12,254 bases of DNA from DATDYW01 sp964574865 (GCA_964574865.1 CAZNOT010000015.1:1-12254), one strand, 5' to 3'; shown: positions 1 through 6,000, counted from the first letter of the stretch. The notes: a model not told the origin generated them from the sequence alone. A program made the numbers and translations.

Positions 1-175
1 CGCCGCGGCGAGGACCGCCGCGACCGGCGCCGCCGCCGCGAGGACCGCCGCGACCACCAGCGCCGCCGGGGCCGCCGCGACCGGCGCCGCCGCCGCGAGG
101 ACCGCCAAAGCTCGCCGTGCGGGGCGCGGCTGCCGGAGCGGCGGGAGTCTGAGCGGCCTGCGGTTCGGTAGACAT
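1..175 (-). CDS. rpsE: Ribosomal protein S5 (uS5), N-terminal part only, with Gly/Arg-rich tail
   Basis: This is a partial gene: it starts at the ATG at 175 and runs off the left end, so only the first 58 residues are visible. S5 is a small-subunit protein of the decoding region and the mRNA entry side. The call rests on position, directly after rplR where rpsE sits in spc operons, because the conserved S5 core is not in the window. What is visible is an extension: an Ala/Pro/Gln-rich stretch (residues 1-18), then from about residue 23 a tail made almost only of Gly, Arg, Pro and Ala, including GGPRGGGAGRGGP twice. The E. coli protein has no such tail. The 27-bp gap from rplR has no Shine-Dalgarno; the leader ends CACACC-ATG. 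An unrelated Gly/Arg-rich protein is possible but unlikely here. Confidence 0.85.
   Translation of the reverse strand, partial: MSTEPQAAQTPAAPAAAPRTASFGGPRGGGAGRGGPGGAGGRGGPRGGGAGRGGPRRG
15..106. repeat. In-frame direct repeat encoding the Gly/Arg tail of S5
   Basis: Positions 15-49 and 72-106 are identical over 35 bp and lie 57 bp apart (19 codons), so the copies are in the same reading frame and encode the same Gly/Arg/Pro/Ala peptide. The intervening part contains a further half-copy (GGACCGCCGCGACC at 12-25 recurs at 42-55). The identity at DNA level, including synonymous positions, suggests recent slippage or duplication rather than old protein conservation. Confidence 0.9.
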
Positions 176-202
176 GGTGTGCGTGCTAGCGGGTAATGAA
201 AA

Positions 203-574
203 CTAGAATTCGAGACCGCCCTCGCGCGCGCCGTCGGCGAGCGCTTTCACGTTGCCGACGTAGCGGAAACCGCCGCGGTCGAAGGTCACGGCCGCAATCC
301 CCTTCGCCTTCGCGCGCTCGGCGATGAGCTTGCCGACGGATGCGGCGCGCTCGAGCGGGGTCTTGTCCTTCACCTCGCGAGCGTTGGCCTGCGCGAGCGT
401 GGCCTGCGCGCTGTCGTCGATGATCTGCGCGTAAATCGCGGTCGAGGACTTCCAGACGGAGAGGCGCGGACGCGCAGCAGAGCCAGAGACCTTGCCGCGG
501 ACGCGGGCGTGGCGACGCTTCTGCGCGAGCTTCTTGGCGTTGCGAACCGCCCGTCCTTTGTAGAGTTTCTTCAT
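203..574 (-). CDS. rplR: Ribosomal protein L18 (uL18)
   Basis: L18 binds 5S rRNA with L5 in the central protuberance of the large subunit. The 123-residue product has normal family length. It has the very basic N-terminus (KKLYKGRAVRNAKK), the RPRLSVWKSSTAIYAQIIDD strand region and the C-terminal GFRYVGNVKALADGAREGGLEF-type ending that marks bacterial L18. It lies 11 bp downstream of rplF and 27 bp upstream of rpsE, as in the canonical spc order. Its leader (CAAGACGAAG-ATG) is the only one in the cluster with purines directly before the start, but it does not contain a GGAG/GAGG core. The gene ends in TAG. Confidence 0.97.
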   Translation of the reverse strand: MKKLYKGRAVRNAKKLAQKRRHARVRGKVSGSAARPRLSVWKSSTAIYAQIIDDSAQATLAQANAREVKDKTPLERAASVGKLIAERAKAKGIAAVTFDRGGFRYVGNVKALADGAREGGLEF

Positions 575-585
575 CTTCGTCTTGG

Positions 586-1119
586 TTACGCGCCGCGCTT
601 ACCCTGCTTGCGGCGGATGACCTCGCCGTCGTAGCGAATACCCTTACCCTTGTACGGCTCCGGCTTCTTGTAGCCGCGGATGACCGCCGCGAACTCGCCG
701 ACGGCCTGCTTGTCCGCGCCAGAAATCGTCATGGAGCCCTTCTCGGCGGCAACCTTGATGCCGGCCGGAATCTTGAGGTCGACGCTGTGGGAGAGGCCAA
801 CGGCGAGCGCGACCTTGTCGCCCTTCACCTCCATCTTGTAGCCGACGCCCTCGATGAGAAGCTTGATGTCGTAGCCCTCGGTCACGCCCTTGAGCGCGCC
901 CTTGATGAGCGAAGCGTAGGTGCCCCAGAGCGCGCGGGTCTGGATAGCCTGGTTGCGCGGGGTGAGGACGACGTGGCCGTCCTCGATCGAGGCGACGATG
1001 ACCGGCTTGAGCACGATCGAGAGCTCGCCCTTCGGGCCTTTCACGTGCACGGTGTCACCGTCCAGGCGCGCCTCGGCGCCCTTCGGGATCATGACTGGTT
1101 TCTTGCCGAGGCGAGACAT
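586..1119 (-). CDS. rplF: Ribosomal protein L6 (uL6)
   Basis: L6 lies near the factor-binding site of the large subunit, beside the sarcin-ricin loop. The 177-residue length is typical. The protein opens MSRLGKKPVMIPKGAE and has the two tandem alpha/beta domains of the family. It carries VKGPKGEL early on and the diagnostic C-terminal EPYKGKGIRYDGEVIRRKQG segment, which contacts 23S rRNA. It is 29 bp downstream of rpsH. The leader reads CCCTCTACCACC-ATG, with no G in the last 15 bases and no Shine-Dalgarno. The stop is TAA. Confidence 0.97.
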   Translation of the reverse strand: MSRLGKKPVMIPKGAEARLDGDTVHVKGPKGELSIVLKPVIVASIEDGHVVLTPRNQAIQTRALWGTYASLIKGALKGVTEGYDIKLLIEGVGYKMEVKGDKVALAVGLSHSVDLKIPAGIKVAAEKGSMTISGADKQAVGEFAAVIRGYKKPEPYKGKGIRYDGEVIRRKQGKRGA

Positions 1120-1148
1120 GGTGGTAGAGGGAAAGTTATTGGGACGGG

Positions 1149-1541
1149 TTACCAGACCTCGCAGAGAACTTCCCCGCCGACGTTGAGGCGACGTGCCTCG
1201 CGGTCGGTCATCACGCCCTTCGGGGTCGTGAGGATGCGGAGGCCGTAGCCCTGGCGCATCGGGCGAATCTCCTTGGCCCCGCGGTAGACGCGGCGGGAGA
1301 AGCGGGAGACCTTGGCGGCCTCGCTAACGGCCGGGCCGTCTTCGTTGTAGCGGAGAGTGACAACGAGGCGGAGCTTCGGCGCGGTGCCCTTAACCTCGAA
1401 GGAGTCGATGAAGCCTTCCTTCTTGAGCACCTTAGCGACAGACTCGAGGAGCTTGTTGTGGACGGACTCGACCGTACGCTTCCGCGCAGCGGAGGCGTTC
1501 TTGATCGAGATCACGAAGTTGGCGAGGTGGTCGGCTACCAT
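1149..1541 (-). CDS. rpsH: Ribosomal protein S8 (uS8)
   Basis: S8 is a primary 16S rRNA binder (central domain) and, in E. coli, the translational repressor of the spc operon. The 130-residue product has the usual length and the family C-terminus GVMTDREARRLNVGGEVLCE. The start ATG lies inside the end of rpsN: the genes share 7 bp (1535-1541, ATGGTAG), so translational coupling is expected. An AGGAAA stretch 6 bases upstream is the nearest thing to a Shine-Dalgarno in the ribosomal cluster. It is also coding sequence of rpsN (Arg-Lys), so it may be coincidental. Confidence 0.97.
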   Translation of the reverse strand: MVADHLANFVISIKNASAARKRTVESVHNKLLESVAKVLKKEGFIDSFEVKGTAPKLRLVVTLRYNEDGPAVSEAAKVSRFSRRVYRGAKEIRPMRQGYGLRILTTPKGVMTDREARRLNVGGEVLCEVW

Positions 1542-1720
1542 GAAGATTTCCTAATGCCCGGGATCTGGCCCTCGTTCGCCTTCTCGCGGAAGCAGATGCG
1601 GCAGAGATCGAAATCTCGCATGAAGCCGCGCTTGCGCCCGCAGAGGAAGCAGCGGCGGACGACGCGAGATGCGTACTTGGGCTTGCGCGTCGCGCGTACT
1701 TTTACCGAAGTTTTAGCCAT
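1535..1720 (-). CDS. rpsN: Ribosomal protein S14, zinc-binding short type (uS14)
   Basis: S14 is a small-subunit head protein. At 61 residues this is the short, zinc-containing form: two CxxC pairs (CFLC and CRIC, twelve residues apart) form the zinc ribbon. It lies between rplE and rpsH as in many bacteria and overlaps rpsH by 7 bp. It is preceded by a 37-bp gap, one of the longest inside the downstream half of the cluster, which holds a possible promoter. The leader (AGCAAGCTCAA-ATG) has no Shine-Dalgarno. If the putative promoter is used, the transcript would have only about six bases before the start codon. Confidence 0.97.
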   Translation of the reverse strand: MAKTSVKVRATRKPKYASRVVRRCFLCGRKRGFMRDFDLCRICFREKANEGQIPGIRKSSW

Positions 1721-1732
1721 TTGAGCTTGCTG

Positions 1733-1761
1733 TATCTATCAGTTCGAGATGCCCGTGTCAA
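1733..1761 (-). promoter_or_regulatory. Putative internal promoter overlapping the rplE stop codon
   Basis: Reading the minus strand, a perfect -35 TTGACA (1761-1756) is followed after 17 bp by TAGATA (1738-1733), a weak -10. The rplE stop TGA is inside the -35. The 11-mer CGCGTTGACAC (1765-1755) recurs exactly in the tuf promoter. Predicted transcription start is near 1726, about six bases before the rpsN ATG. The -35 and spacing are good and the -10 is poor, so this is tentative. Confidence 0.4.
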
Positions 1762-2312
1762 CGCGTGGCTTCGGCGGATCGGAACGGAAAACCGATCGCG
1801 GCGAGGAACGAGCGGGCCTCGGGCGCGCTCTTAGCCGTGGTGACCACCGTGACCGCGAGGCCGAAGGTGTCGCGGAGATCCTCGTCGGCGAGCTCCGGGA
1901 AAACGGTGCTCTCCTTGATGCCGACGGTCGCGTTACCCATCTCGTCGATCGAGTTCGGCGAGAGGCCGCGGAAGTCTTTGGTGCGCGGGAGCGCCACATT
2001 GAGGAGCTTGTCGAGGAACCCGCGCATCCGCTCGCCGCGGAGCGTGACCTGGAAACCCGAGAGCTGGCCCTCGCGCACCTTGAAGGATGCGATGGATTTC
2101 TTGGCGTTCCGGGGCGCCGCCTGCTGGCCGGTGATCCGGGCGAGCTTCGCGCCGATCATCTCCTGGCGCTTCTTGTCGGAGACGGATCCGACGCCGACGG
2201 ACACGACAACCTTGGACAGGCGCGGGGCCTGCATCGGGTTCGCGTAGCCGAACTCCTTCTTCATAGCCTCGAAGGCGCCCTGCTCTTTCTCGCGTACAGT
2301 TTTAGTCTTCAT
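1758..2312 (-). CDS. rplE: Ribosomal protein L5 (uL5)
   Basis: L5 binds 5S rRNA and forms bridges to the small-subunit head. The 184 residues match bacterial L5 length. Family segments are visible: NPMQAPRLSKVVVSVGVG, RNAKKSIASFKVREG, LRGERMRGFLDKL and DFRGLSPNSIDEMGNATVGI, then a C-terminal GFPFR followed by six extra residues. It starts 11 bp after rplX. The leader reads GCCACCTCCC-ATG, which carries CACCTCC, the sequence of the 16S anti-Shine-Dalgarno itself rather than its complement. The stop is TGA, which shows TGA is not reassigned here. Confidence 0.97.
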   Translation of the reverse strand: MKTKTVREKEQGAFEAMKKEFGYANPMQAPRLSKVVVSVGVGSVSDKKRQEMIGAKLARITGQQAAPRNAKKSIASFKVREGQLSGFQVTLRGERMRGFLDKLLNVALPRTKDFRGLSPNSIDEMGNATVGIKESTVFPELADEDLRDTFGLAVTVVTTAKSAPEARSFLAAIGFPFRSAEATR

Positions 2313-2323
2313 GGGAGGTGGCG

Positions 2324-2548
2324 TTACTTCTTGGTGGCGAGGCGGACCTTGTCGGCGACAATCGGCATCGCGCGCTCGACCTTCTGACCCGGCGCGCCGT
2401 TCTTCTTAGGCTTCACGTGGAGCGTGCGGACGTTGACGCCCTCGACGAGGACGAGGTTCTCGCGCGGGAAAGCCTCGAGGACCTTGCCGCTCTTGCCCTT
2501 GTCCGCGCCGCGCGTGACGGTGACCGTGTCGTTCTTTTTGACGTGCAT
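2324..2548 (-). CDS. rplX: Ribosomal protein L24 (uL24), compact form
   Basis: L24 is an assembly-initiator protein at the 5' domain of 23S rRNA near the peptide exit. The N-terminal KOW motif is clear (residues about 5-35: DTVTVTRGADKGKSGKVLEA), followed by the VEGVNVRTLHVKP segment. At 74 residues it is shorter than the roughly 100 residues of E. coli L24 and lacks the extended C-terminal arm. The stop codon is intact and the next gene starts normally, so this looks like a genuinely compact form, not a broken gene. It sits 9 bp after rplN. The leader is TAAGACACCACG-ATG without a Shine-Dalgarno. Confidence 0.95.
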   Translation of the reverse strand: MHVKKNDTVTVTRGADKGKSGKVLEAFPRENLVLVEGVNVRTLHVKPKKNGAPGQKVERAMPIVADKVRLATKK

Positions 2549-2557
2549 CGTGGTGTC

Positions 2558-2929
2558 TTAGATGACCTCGGGCGCGAGCGACGCGACGGACTGGTAGCCG
2601 CGCTCGGAGATCTCGCGCGGGACCGGACCGAAGACGCGGTTGCCGATCGGCTCGTGCTTAGTCTTGTCGACCGCGACGACCGCGTTCTCGTCGAAGCGGA
2701 TGTAGGAGCCGTCCTTGCGGCGGAACGGCTTGCGCTGGCGCACGACGACCGCGTGCATGACCTCCTTCTTCTTGGCGGCCTTGCGGGGCTCGGCCTTCTG
2801 GACCGAAATCACGACGAGGTCGCCGATTTCCGCGTAGCGGGCCTTCGACGCGCCGAGAATCTTGAAAACGCGGCCGATTTTGGCGCCGGTGTTGTCCGCA
2901 ATGACGACGATAGAGCGATCCTGAATCAT
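2558..2929 (-). CDS. rplN: Ribosomal protein L14 (uL14)
   Basis: L14 lies at the subunit interface, at bridges to 16S rRNA. The 123-residue product is nearly collinear with E. coli L14: it begins MIQDRSIVVIADNTGAKIGR, has the RKDGSYIRFDENAVV core and ends PIGNRVFGPVPRE...LAPEVI. It begins 10 bp after rpsQ. The leader TAATACAAAGTTT-ATG overlaps the rpsQ stop region and has no Shine-Dalgarno. Nothing in the protein is unusual. Confidence 0.98.
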   Translation of the reverse strand: MIQDRSIVVIADNTGAKIGRVFKILGASKARYAEIGDLVVISVQKAEPRKAAKKKEVMHAVVVRQRKPFRRKDGSYIRFDENAVVAVDKTKHEPIGNRVFGPVPREISERGYQSVASLAPEVI

Positions 2930-2939
2930 AAACTTTGTA

Positions 2940-3236
2940 TTAGCGGACGACGGTGAAGCGCTTGTCGCGGGAGATCGGGCGGCACTCGCGGATCTCGACG
3001 GTCTCGCCCTCGACGCACTTGTTGCCCTCGTCGTGCGCCTTGTAGCGCTCGCGGGACGAGAGGAACTTGCCGTAGCGCGGGTGCTTGTAGAAGCGCGTCA
3101 CGACGACGACGATGGTGTCCTTCATCTTGGTCGAGGCGACCACGCCCTTGAGGACGCGACCTTTGGGCGCGACCGGAGCCTCAACCTTCGCGGCGTCCTT
3201 CTTAGCGGTCTTGGTGGTTTTGGAAAAAATAGCCAT
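2940..3236 (-). CDS. rpsQ: Ribosomal protein S17 (uS17) with N-terminal extension
   Basis: S17 is a primary 16S rRNA binder of the 5' domain. The OB-fold core starts near residue 26 (GRVLKGVVASTKMKDTIVVV) and includes HPRYGKFLSSRERYKAHDE and the ECRPISRDKRF ending. At 98 residues it is longer than the usual 80-85 because of a Lys/Ala/Thr-rich N-terminal extension of about 25 residues (FSKTTKTAKKDAAKVEAP). The ATG at 3236 is the only start after the rpmC stop, and the spacing of 8 bp supports it. The leader is TAGACACCAAC-ATG. Confidence 0.96.
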   Translation of the reverse strand: MAIFSKTTKTAKKDAAKVEAPVAPKGRVLKGVVASTKMKDTIVVVVTRFYKHPRYGKFLSSRERYKAHDEGNKCVEGETVEIRECRPISRDKRFTVVR

Positions 3237-3244
3237 GTTGGTGT

Positions 3245-3451
3245 CTAGGCGGTCTTGGTCTTGAGGCGGGCGGAGCGCTCGGTCTCGAGGCGGGCGACGG
3301 TCTTCTTGAGGGCCGCGACGCCGCCGTCCTTCTGAGCCGTCGCACGGCCGAAGCGAGCCTGGCGAATAGACTCGCGAGCGTCGGCGAGGGCGGCCGCAAT
3401 GGCGGCGTCGTCCTTCTCGCGAATGCTCTGGCGCTTGGCTTTGGTCTTCAT
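3245..3451 (-). CDS. rpmC: Ribosomal protein L29 (uL29)
   Basis: L29 is a small helical-hairpin protein at the peptide exit of the large subunit. The product is 68 residues, highly charged and helical, with RQARFGRATAQ in the place of the conserved LRFQLATGQ-type segment and a second helix AALKKTVARLETERSARLK. Sequence similarity alone is modest, as usual for L29. Its place between rplP and rpsQ, its length and its second-helix pattern make the call secure. The leader reads CCACCCCTCCA-ATG, pyrimidine-rich and without a Shine-Dalgarno. Confidence 0.93.
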   Translation of the reverse strand: MKTKAKRQSIREKDDAAIAAALADARESIRQARFGRATAQKDGGVAALKKTVARLETERSARLKTKTA

Positions 3452-3473
3452 TGGAGGGGTGGCACTCTAACGT

Positions 3474-3908
3474 TTAGGCGCCGAAAGGCAAGCGGTTCAC
3501 AATGCGGGTGGTCATCGGGAGCTTGGTGCCCGCCTTGCGGAGCGCCTCCTTCGCAATCTCGGCGGTGACGCCGTCAACCTCGAAGATGACGCGGCCCGGG
3601 CGCACGACGCACTCGTAACCCTGCGGGTCACCCTTACCCTTCCCCATTTTCACCTCGGACGGCTTACGCGTGAACGGACGGTCCGGGAAGATGCGGCACC
3701 AGGCGCGGCCGTTCTTGCCGAGGTGGCGAACCATAGCGCGGCGCGCGGCCTCGATCTGGTTCGACTTCACGCGGGCCATGCCGGTCGCCTTGATTCCGTG
3801 CGAGCCGAACGAGAGGGTCACGCCGCGAGTCTCAGGACGAGAGTACTTACGCAGGTTCTCGCGCTCGGTGTGCCACTTTCGGTGTTTGACCTTCTTCGGG
3901 AAAAGCAT
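3474..3908 (-). CDS. rplP: Ribosomal protein L16 (uL16)
   Basis: L16 organises the A-site tRNA region of the large subunit. The 144-residue product has the family landmarks: MLFPKKVKHRKWH, the LSFGSHGIKATG segment, and KMGKGKGDPQGYECVVRPGR at residues 87-106. The residue before MGKGKG is Lys. In E. coli this position is Arg81, which is hydroxylated by the RoxA/YcfD oxygenase, so that modification cannot occur here; the alignment is by eye. It is 9 bp after rpsC. The leader TAAGACAATCCC-ATG resembles those of rplX and rpsQ. Confidence 0.97.
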   Translation of the reverse strand: MLFPKKVKHRKWHTERENLRKYSRPETRGVTLSFGSHGIKATGMARVKSNQIEAARRAMVRHLGKNGRAWCRIFPDRPFTRKPSEVKMGKGKGDPQGYECVVRPGRVIFEVDGVTAEIAKEALRKAGTKLPMTTRIVNRLPFGA

Positions 3909-3917
3909 GGGATTGTC

Positions 3918-4592
3918 TTAGCGCTGCTGCTGCTTAGCCTCGAAGACCTCGCCGCGGTAAATCCAGACCTTGATGCCGAGATCGCCCTGGGCAATGTGCG
4001 CCTTCTCGCGGTGGAAGTCGATGTCCGCGCGGAAGGTCTGGAGCGGCACGCGGCCGGCTTTGAGCTCCTCGGTGCGGGACATGTCGGCGCCGTTGAGGCG
4101 GCCGGAGATGCGCACGCGGACGCCGCCGACGTCGCGGCAGGCCATCACCTTCTCGATCGTCTGCTTGAGGACGCGGCGGAACGGGAGACGCTTCTCGAGG
4201 GATTCCTTGATGCCGAAGGCGACGAGCGGGGCCGAGGTCTCGACCTGGCGCACCTCCTCAACGTCAATCTTGATTTCAATTTTCGGGTCGAGGACGCCCT
4301 TCTTCGCCATCTCTTTGAGGAGGGACGCGCGGAGCTTGGTGAGGTTCTCGCCGGAACGGCCGATGACGAGGCCCGGGCGGCCGGTCTTGATGACGATGCG
4401 GAGCGAGTTCTTGTTGCGCTCGAGCTCGATCGCCGCGATGTGGCTGTACTCGAGGGCCTTCGCGAGGAACTGGCGGACCGTGAGGTCAGCCTTGAGGAAA
4501 TCGCGGTACTTCTTGTCCTCGCCGAACCAGCGGGACTTCCAGCCGCGGATGATGCCGAGGCGGTGAGCGTAGGGGTGTACGGTGTGCGACAT
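3918..4592 (-). CDS. rpsC: Ribosomal protein S3 (uS3)
   Basis: S3 forms part of the mRNA entry tunnel and helicase centre of the small subunit. The 224-residue protein has an N-terminal region with GWKSRWFGEDKKYRDFL. The KH type 2 domain has its GxxG loop in LVIGRSGENL (near residues 75-84). The C-terminal domain carries VRISGRLNGADMSRTEELKA and GRVPLQTFRADIDFH. All of these are typical of bacteria. It begins 6 bp after the rplV stop. The leader is A/T-rich (GTAAATTTAT-ATG) with no Shine-Dalgarno. The protein ends in a short Gln/Arg tail. Confidence 0.98.
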   Translation of the reverse strand: MSHTVHPYAHRLGIIRGWKSRWFGEDKKYRDFLKADLTVRQFLAKALEYSHIAAIELERNKNSLRIVIKTGRPGLVIGRSGENLTKLRASLLKEMAKKGVLDPKIEIKIDVEEVRQVETSAPLVAFGIKESLEKRLPFRRVLKQTIEKVMACRDVGGVRVRISGRLNGADMSRTEELKAGRVPLQTFRADIDFHREKAHIAQGDLGIKVWIYRGEVFEAKQQQR

Positions 4593-4598
4593 ATAAAT

Positions 4599-5042
4599 TT
4601 ACGCGGTCTTCTTCTTAGCGGGCTTCTTGGCCGCAGGCGCCTTCTCGGCCTTCGGGGCCGCGGCGACCTTCGCCTTCGGGGTGCCGCGCTTCGAGGACTG
4701 GGCGGCCTTCGCGGCGCCCGGGCGCGCGAGCTCGATGGTGATGTGGCAGCAGCGCTTGTTGATCGGCGCCGAGCTGCCGCGGGCCTTCGGGATCCAGCGC
4801 GAGAGGGTCACGCCCTGGTCGACAGTCGCCTTAGAGACGACGAGGTCCTCAGCCGCGATGTTCGCGGTGTGAGAGGCGTTGGCGATGGCCGACTCGAGCA
4901 GCTTCTTGACCTGGAGCGACGCGCGCTTCGGGGTGAAGGCGAGCAGCGTGAGGGCCTCCGGGGCACGCTTGCCGCGGATGAGGTCCACGAGGAGGCGCAC
5001 CTTGCGGGGCGACTGGCGGTAGTTTCGGAGAATGGCGCGCAT
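4599..5042 (-). CDS. rplV: Ribosomal protein L22 (uL22) with long Lys/Ala tail
   Basis: L22 lines the nascent-peptide tunnel with its long hairpin and contacts all domains of 23S rRNA. The start at 5042 (MRAILRNYRQSPRKVRLLVD) is chosen because it begins the conserved domain and lies 19 bp after the rpsS stop. The frame stays open further upstream to 5222, but that part is antisense-like composition inside rpsS. The core runs to about residue 106 (KRCCHITIELARP). A further 41 residues, rich in Lys, Ala and Pro, make it 147 long against roughly 110 in E. coli. The leader TTTTTACCCCC-ATG has no G in its last 15 bases. Confidence 0.96.
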   Translation of the reverse strand: MRAILRNYRQSPRKVRLLVDLIRGKRAPEALTLLAFTPKRASLQVKKLLESAIANASHTANIAAEDLVVSKATVDQGVTLSRWIPKARGSSAPINKRCCHITIELARPGAAKAAQSSKRGTPKAKVAAAPKAEKAPAAKKPAKKKTA

Positions 5043-5061
5043 GGGGGTAAAAATGAGAGCG

Positions 5062-5418
5062 CTACTTCTTCTTCGGGGCGGCAGCCGGGGCGTCGGCGCC
5101 CTTCGCAGCCTTGGCGGCCGTGATCTCGGACTCGCGCTTGGCCTGGTCGAGCTCCTTCTGCATCTTTCCGCCGTGGCGGGTGAAGCGCTTGGCCGGGGCG
5201 AACTCGCCGAGGCGGTGGCCAACCATTTCCTCGGTGCAGGCGACGTCGAGGTGCTTCTGGCCGTTGTACACGCCGAAGGTGAAGCCGACCATCTCCGGGG
5301 CGATAACGGCGTCGCGGACCCACACCTTAATAACGCCCGCCTCCGAGGGGCGCTTGCCTTCGATTTTCTTGAGGAGCCGTTCGTAGACGAACGGGCCTTT
5401 CTTGAGCGAGCGAGTCAT
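5062..5418 (-). CDS. rpsS: Ribosomal protein S19 (uS19) with Lys/Ala tail
   Basis: S19 is in the small-subunit head and makes intersubunit bridges close to the A site. The protein opens MTRSLKKGPFVYERLLKKIE and has the conserved TFGVYNGQKHL and EFAPAKRFTRHGGK motifs. The core ends near residue 90. A 28-residue Lys/Ala/Glu tail ending PAAAPKKK brings it to 118, against about 92 in E. coli. This is the first gene of the second transcription unit: it is 770 bp from rplB instead of adjacent, and has its own promoter upstream. The leader TTATTTTCCCCAACC-ATG lacks any G and any Shine-Dalgarno. Confidence 0.97.
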   Translation of the reverse strand: MTRSLKKGPFVYERLLKKIEGKRPSEAGVIKVWVRDAVIAPEMVGFTFGVYNGQKHLDVACTEEMVGHRLGEFAPAKRFTRHGGKMQKELDQAKRESEITAAKAAKGADAPAAAPKKK

Positions 5419-5434
5419 GGTTGGGGAAAATAAA

Positions 5435-5449
5435 TTGCCGAACCGGCAA
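5435..5449 (-). promoter_or_regulatory. Stem-loop at the predicted 5' end of the rpsS transcript
   Basis: TTGCCG (5449-5444 on the minus strand) and CGGCAA (5440-5435) form a perfect 6-bp stem with a 3-base loop, followed by AATTTATTTT. With the start site predicted near 5451, the mRNA would begin almost directly with this hairpin. It may protect the 5' end, or act as a weak attenuator because a U-rich run follows. The stem is short, so function is inferred. Confidence 0.45.
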
Positions 5450-5457
5450 CGCGCGCG

Positions 5458-5486
5458 ATACTAGCCGAATAGCCTTGCGGGGTCAA
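5458..5486 (-). promoter_or_regulatory. Promoter for rpsS and downstream genes
   Basis: On the minus strand, TTGACC (5486-5481, five of six consensus bases) is followed by 17 bp and TAGTAT (5463-5458, four of six). The predicted start is about 33 bases upstream of the rpsS ATG. It lies in the noncoding stretch after the inserted gene and downstream of a strong terminator, where the second half of the ribosomal cluster needs a promoter. Confidence 0.7.
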
Positions 5487-5494
5487 GCCGAGGG

Positions 5495-5555
5495 CCCGGA
5501 ACCCGCGCCGGCGCCCCTCCCCCACCCCCGGAACCGACCCGGAACCCAAAAACCC
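5495..5555 (-). repeat. G-rich block with three iterated GGGTTCCGGG-type boxes
   Basis: Read on the minus strand, GGGTTCCGGG occurs exactly at 5547-5538 and 5504-5495, with a one-base variant (CGGTTCCGGG) at 5536-5527. Between 5555 and 5514 there are six runs of three or more G, including G5-T-G5-A-G4 at 5529-5514, separated by loops of 5, 4, 8, 1 and 1 bases. This could form a quadruplex in DNA or in the 3' end of the upstream transcript. It begins at the stop codon of the 145-aa gene and ends 8 bp before the rpsS -35. Confidence 0.6.
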
Positions 5556-5993
5556 TTACCTCTTACGGCGCGATTCGAGCACCGCCACCCGACCCTCCAG
5601 CCGGCGGAACTCCTCCCGGGAAGGCGTTCGGTCGATCAGAATGTCGATGCGGTTGTTAACCCCGAGAATCTTCATTTCCACGGACTGGAAGCGGTCGTCG
5701 ATTCGCTGAAATCGATTTTCGGTTTCCCTTCGGAATTCCTCTAAATTACCCTCTACGCGCTCAAAGTTCCGAGCCATGACCGCCACGATCTCATCGCTCC
5801 TTTCCTCGATTTTAGCGCCGAGGTTGGCAATCAGAGCGCGGAGGCTTTTGTCATTATCCCGTATCAGGACCGCCAAATCGCCGACAGCCATTTCCGTCTT
5901 CTCCCCTTCCAGTTTTTTCGCCTTCGCCATCGCGGCAGGAATTGTACCAACCGGCCGTCGGGGCAAATCCCCGGATTGGGGATTAAATTTCAT
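5556..5993 (-). CDS. Small coiled-coil protein of unknown function
   Basis: I do not recognise this 145-residue protein. From about residue 48 to the end it is a charged helix with heptad-like spacing (NFERVEGNLEEFRRETENRF, RIDDRFQSVEMKI, NNRIDILIDR, EEFRRLEGRVAVLESRRKR), so a homo-oligomeric coiled coil is likely. There is no signal peptide, membrane segment or catalytic motif. Small proteins of this style are common in Parcubacteria-like genomes. It sits between rplB and rpsS, after a terminator and before a new promoter, and its base composition is visibly less GC-rich than its neighbours, suggesting insertion. The start at 5993 is chosen for its perfect Shine-Dalgarno. A second possible start is Met22 (5930), which begins a more conventional MAKAKKLEGEK. 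Confidence 0.7.
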   Translation of the reverse strand: MKFNPQSGDLPRRPVGTIPAAMAKAKKLEGEKTEMAVGDLAVLIRDNDKSLRALIANLGAKIEERSDEIVAVMARNFERVEGNLEEFRRETENRFQRIDDRFQSVEMKILGVNNRIDILIDRTPSREEFRRLEGRVAVLESRRKR

Positions 5994-6000
5994 CGACAGC

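Noticed and set aside
1..106. CRISPR or other repeat array in the GC-rich repeats
   Set aside because: The repeats are in frame within rpsE, have no unique spacers of regular length, and encode a continuous Gly/Arg peptide.
1535..1541. rpsN/rpsH overlap as a frameshift or fusion
   Set aside because: Both proteins are full length with normal termini; a 7-bp overlap is ordinary operon compaction.
1758..1760. TGA reassigned to glycine as in Gracilibacteria/Absconditabacteria
   Set aside because: TGA ends rplE at the expected C-terminus, and no conserved gene here has an internal in-frame TGA.
3723..5123. Long plus-strand open frame of 466 codons opposite rplP, rpsC, rplV and rpsS
   Set aside because: It is the antisense of well-conserved ribosomal genes, Leu/Ala/Asp/Arg-rich as expected from reversed GC-rich codons. 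The same holds for the plus-strand frames at 5976-7163, 7455-9020 and 9583-10668.
5043..5222. 60-residue N-terminal extension of L22 starting at 5222
   Set aside because: It would lie almost wholly inside rpsS in another frame and is Arg/Ser/Pro-rich. MRAILRNYRQSPRK at 5042 is the normal start and is 19 bp after the rpsS stop.
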